Both the position numbers and the translations under genes were made by a program. A stretch of 8,404 nucleotides of DNA from assembly GCF_001983105.1 (NCBI RefSeq), contig NZ_MOMC01000008.1, forward strand, positions 187,912 to 196,315, written 5' to 3'. The stretch is from Pseudofrankia asymbiotica. GTDB taxonomy: Bacteria; Actinomycetota; Actinomycetes; Frankiales; Frankiaceae. The notes beneath the pieces are model-generated. The model saw nothing but the letters and a program-made list of their open reading frames with translations, searched no databases and was not told where the DNA came from. This document shows, one piece after another, positions 5,900 through 8,404 of the stretch (its first letter is position 1; the number at the start of each line of letters is the position of its first letter).

Positions 5900-5951
5900 T
5901 CCCGTCCCGTTCCCCGCCGGGCCGAAGCCCGGCCGCGGGGACGGGACGGGA
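5900..5951 (-). terminator. UUCG-loop hairpin terminator of the ABC exporter operon
   Basis: TCCCGTCCCGT (5900-5910) pairs with ACGGGACGGGA (5941-5951). CCCCG (5912-5916) pairs with CGGGG (5936-5940), and CCGGGC (5917-5922) pairs with GCCCGG (5927-5932), with one base bulged on one side and three on the other. Read on the minus strand the loop is C-TTCG-G, a very stable RNA tetraloop, which suits transcription coming from the ABC genes. It begins 13 bases after the ABC stop codon. Confidence 0.72.
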
Positions 5952-5964
5952 ACGGGCCAGCGGT

Positions 5965-7944
5965 CTACACCTCGACGACGGCCTGGGCGAACTGGGCCTT
6001 GTACAGCCTGGCGTAGGCGCCGTCGGCGGCGAGCAGCTCGTCGTGGGTGCCCTGCTCGACGATCGCGCCGTTCTCCATCACCAGGATCGTGTCGGCGTCG
6101 CGGATCGTGGACAGGCGGTGGGCGATGACGAACGCGGTCCGCCCGGCCCGCAGCTGCGACATGGCCCGCTGGATGAGCACCTCGGTGCGGGTGTCCACCG
6201 AGCTGGTCGCCTCGTCGAGGATGAGGATCTGCGGGTCGGCGAGGAACGCGCGGGCGATGGTGATGAGCTGCCGCTCGCCGCCGGACACGCCGGTGCCCTC
6301 GTCGTCGATGACCGTGTCGTAGCCGTCGGGCAGAGTGCGGGCGAACCGGTCGACGTGGGCGGCCTTCGCCGCCGCGACGATCTGCTCGCGGGTCGCGCCC
6401 TCGGCGCCGTAGGCGATGTTGTCGGCGATCGTGCCGCCGAACAGCCAGGTGTCCTGCAGCACCATGCCGGTCGCCGCGCGCAGCTCCTCCCGGGTCATCG
6501 TCGCGATGTCCACGCCGTCGAGGGTGATCCGCCCGCCGGTGACCTCGTAGAACCGCATCAGCAGGTTGATCAGCGTGGTCTTGCCCGCGCCGGTGGGGCC
6601 GACGATCGCGACCGTGTGCCCCGGCTCGGCGACCAGCGACAGGTCCTCGATGAGCGGCTTGTCCGGCTCGTATCGGAACGCGACGTGCTCGAACTCGACC
6701 CGGCCGTGCGTCTCGCCGGGCCGGGCCGGCTCGGCCGGGTCCGGGTCCTGTTCGGGAGTGTCGAGCAGCTCGAACACCCGCTCGGCCGACGCCACCCCTG
6801 ACTGCACCAGGTTCGCCATCGACGCGACCTGCGTGAGCGGCATGGAGAACTGCCGGGAGTACTGGATGAACGCCTGCACCGAGCCGATCGACAGGTCACC
6901 GGAGGCGACCCGCAGGCCGCCGACGACCGCGACGAAGACATAGTTCAGGTTCCCGATGAACATCATCACGGGCTGCATCAGCCCGACGATGGCCTGCGCC
7001 CGCCAGCTCGCCTCGTAGAGTTTCTGGTTCTGCTCGGCGAAGATCGCGGCGGACTCCTCCTGCCGGCCGAACGCCCGCACCAGCATGTGCCCGGTGTACA
7101 TCTCCTCGACGTGGGCGCCGAGCCGGCCGGTGGTGCGCCACTGGTTGACGAAGTGCGGCTGCGCGAACTTCCCGATCCGTGCCGCGAGCACCATCGACAG
7201 CGGGACCGTGACGAGCGCGATCAGCGCGAGCAGCCAGGAGATCCAGAACATCACCGCGAGCACGCCGATGATCGTCAGGACGGACTGGACGAACTGCGCG
7301 ATGCTCTGCTGCAGGCTCTGCCCGAGGTTGTCGATGTCGTTGGTGACCCGGGACAGCACCTCGCCGCGCTGCGCCCGGTCGAAGTACCGCAGCGGCAGGC
7401 GGGTGATCTTCTCCTGGACGTCTGAGCGCAGCTGGGACAGCATCCGCTGCAGCGCGGCGTTGGTGAAGCGGGCCTGCAGCACCGAGCAGACGCCGGCGAG
7501 CAGGTAGATGGCCAGCACCCAGCCGAGTACCGCGCCGATCGCGTGGAAGTCCATCCCGGCGCCCGGGGTGACGTTCAGCGAGTCCAGCAGGTCGGCCTGG
7601 GTGCCGTGGCCGGTGGCGCGCAGGTGCTCGACGGCCTCGGCCTTCGTCGTGCCCGCCGGCAGGTTCCTCGAGAAGACGCCGGTGAGCACCAGGTCGGTGG
7701 CGCGGCCGAGCAGCTTCGGGCCGCTGACGTTGAGGCCGACGGCGAGGGCGCACAGCACCAGCGAGGCGATGAACAGCCGCCGCTGCGGGCGCAGCAGCCC
7801 GAGCAGGCGCCGCGTCGACCCCCTGAAGTCCGCGGACTTCTCGACACCGCCACCCATCATCATCCGCACCGCCGGGGGGCCGCCGCCCGCGGCCGGGCGC
7901 GGCGCCGGCATCCCACCGCCTGGCCGGCCGTTGGGACTCGTCAT
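5965..7944 (-). CDS. ABC exporter half-transporter, subunit with intact catalytic residues
   Basis: This 659-aa protein combines an exporter-type transmembrane domain with an ATPase domain (MsbA/LmrCD-like, multidrug or lipid export family). Residues 1-33 are Gly/Pro/Met-rich. Helices lie at about 57-74, 135-157, 221-254 (two) and 325-343, with a hydrophilic loop at 90-130 between helices 1 and 2. The ATPase domain shows Walker A GPTGAGKTT (449-457), Q-loop Q497, signature VSGGE (553-557), Walker B ILILD followed by catalytic E578, D-loop SSVD (581-584) and switch H609. The ATG start overlaps the upstream stop as ATGA, and AGGAGG (7952-7957 on the minus strand) stands 7 bases before it, so translation is coupled to the upstream subunit. 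The signature has Glu in place of the usual Gln. The cargo is unknown. It is the last gene of its operon and is followed by a strong hairpin. Confidence 0.94.
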   Translation of the reverse strand: MTSPNGRPGGGMPAPRPAAGGGPPAVRMMMGGGVEKSADFRGSTRRLLGLLRPQRRLFIASLVLCALAVGLNVSGPKLLGRATDLVLTGVFSRNLPAGTTKAEAVEHLRATGHGTQADLLDSLNVTPGAGMDFHAIGAVLGWVLAIYLLAGVCSVLQARFTNAALQRMLSQLRSDVQEKITRLPLRYFDRAQRGEVLSRVTNDIDNLGQSLQQSIAQFVQSVLTIIGVLAVMFWISWLLALIALVTVPLSMVLAARIGKFAQPHFVNQWRTTGRLGAHVEEMYTGHMLVRAFGRQEESAAIFAEQNQKLYEASWRAQAIVGLMQPVMMFIGNLNYVFVAVVGGLRVASGDLSIGSVQAFIQYSRQFSMPLTQVASMANLVQSGVASAERVFELLDTPEQDPDPAEPARPGETHGRVEFEHVAFRYEPDKPLIEDLSLVAEPGHTVAIVGPTGAGKTTLINLLMRFYEVTGGRITLDGVDIATMTREELRAATGMVLQDTWLFGGTIADNIAYGAEGATREQIVAAAKAAHVDRFARTLPDGYDTVIDDEGTGVSGGERQLITIARAFLADPQILILDEATSSVDTRTEVLIQRAMSQLRAGRTAFVIAHRLSTIRDADTILVMENGAIVEQGTHDELLAADGAYARLYKAQFAQAVVEV

Positions 7945-8404
7945 GCGGCCGCCTCCTGTTCGGTGAGCTGGGACAGCACGATCTCCCGGTAGGTCTCGTT
8001 GCCGGCCATCAGCTGGTGGTGGGTGCCGACCCCGACGACCCTGCCCTCGTCGAGGACGATGATCTGGTCGGCGTCGCGGATCGTGGCGACCCGCTGGGCG
8101 ACGATCACGACCGTCGCGGCCGCGGTCTCGCGGGAGAGCGCCGCGCGCAGCGCCGCGTCGGTGGCGTAGTCGAGCGCGGAGAACGAGTCGTCGAACAGGT
8201 AGATCTCCGGGCGGCGCACCAGCGCGCGGGCGATCGCGAGCCGCTGGCGCTGCCCGCCGGAGACGTTCGTGCCGCCCTGCGCGATCGGCGTGGCCAGCCC
8301 GTCGGGCATCGCCTCGACGAAACCGCGGGCCTGGGCCGTCTCCAGGGCGTGCCAGAGGTCGTCGTCGGTGGCGTCCGGGTTGCCGTAGCGCAGGTTGGAC
8401 GCGA
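7941..8404 (-). CDS. ABC exporter half-transporter, degenerate-site subunit (partial, C-terminal part of ATPase domain)
   Basis: Only the last 154 or so codons are in the window; the reading frame runs off the right edge and the Met near 8309 is internal. The visible part starts ASNLRYGNPDATDDDLWHAL and holds the complete signature NVSGGQRQRLAIARAL, Walker B IYLFDD and a D-loop SALD. The residue after the Walker B Asp is Asp instead of the catalytic Glu, and the switch histidine is replaced by Gln (VAQRVATI). This matches the degenerate subunit of heterodimeric exporters such as TM287/288. It overlaps the next gene by four bases (ATGA), so the two products are expected in equal amounts as a heterodimer. 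The membrane domain and Walker A lie outside the window. Confidence 0.92.
   Translation of the reverse strand, partial: ASNLRYGNPDATDDDLWHALETAQARGFVEAMPDGLATPIAQGGTNVSGGQRQRLAIARALVRRPEIYLFDDSFSALDYATDAALRAALSRETAAATVVIVAQRVATIRDADQIIVLDEGRVVGVGTHHQLMAGNETYREIVLSQLTEQEAAA

Noticed and set aside
8307..8309. Met codon as the start of a short ABC protein.
   Set aside because: The same frame continues to the right edge with typical ABC ATPase sequence (NLRYGNPDATDDDLW), so the Met is internal.
1..8404. A new defence or biosynthetic system formed by these genes together.
   Set aside because: The genes alternate in strand and are separated by terminator-like hairpins; apart from the ABC pair nothing indicates co-transcription or a shared pathway. 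The Uma2 nuclease alone is not evidence of a defence island.

Overview
The window is very GC-rich, with genes strongly biased to G or C at third codon positions. The gene families present (an AraC-type regulator with a DJ-1/PfpI-like domain, a Uma2/DUF820 protein, an actinobacterial four-helix membrane protein) point to a high-GC actinomycete. Frankia or a relative is a reasonable guess from overall character, but no marker gene is present to prove it. No rRNA, tRNA, CRISPR array, integrase or insertion sequence was seen.

Layout from left to right: a maltose/sugar O-acetyltransferase-type hexapeptide protein (+, ends 566); a SAM-dependent methyltransferase (-, 598-1425); a 308-base divergent gap; a Uma2-family putative nuclease (+, 1734-2444) with a duplicated N-terminal segment; a GlxA-like AraC-family regulator (+, 2595-3617); a small four-helix membrane protein (-, 3638-4255); an MFS permease (+, conserved frame to 5726) whose 5' end seems damaged; a 238-base gap with two large hairpins; and two ABC exporter half-transporter genes (-, 5965-7944 and 7941 to beyond the right edge) joined by an ATGA overlap.

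The only clear operon is the ABC pair, which reads as a heterodimeric exporter. The partial upstream subunit carries the degenerate ATPase residues (Asp for the catalytic Glu, Gln for the switch His) and the downstream subunit carries the intact ones. The other genes alternate in strand and look independently transcribed. All three convergent junctions (566/598, 3617/3638, 5726/5965) contain inverted repeats suited to terminating transcription from both sides. Three genes have a TANNNT box ending 6 or 7 bases before a start codon, the layout of leaderless actinobacterial transcripts.

I found no convincing undescribed multi-gene system. The points most worth a second look are the interrupted 5' end of the MFS gene (in-frame TGA at codon 6 after a well-placed ATG), the internal duplication in the Uma2 protein, and the hairpins, one of which contains both opposing stop codons in its stem.
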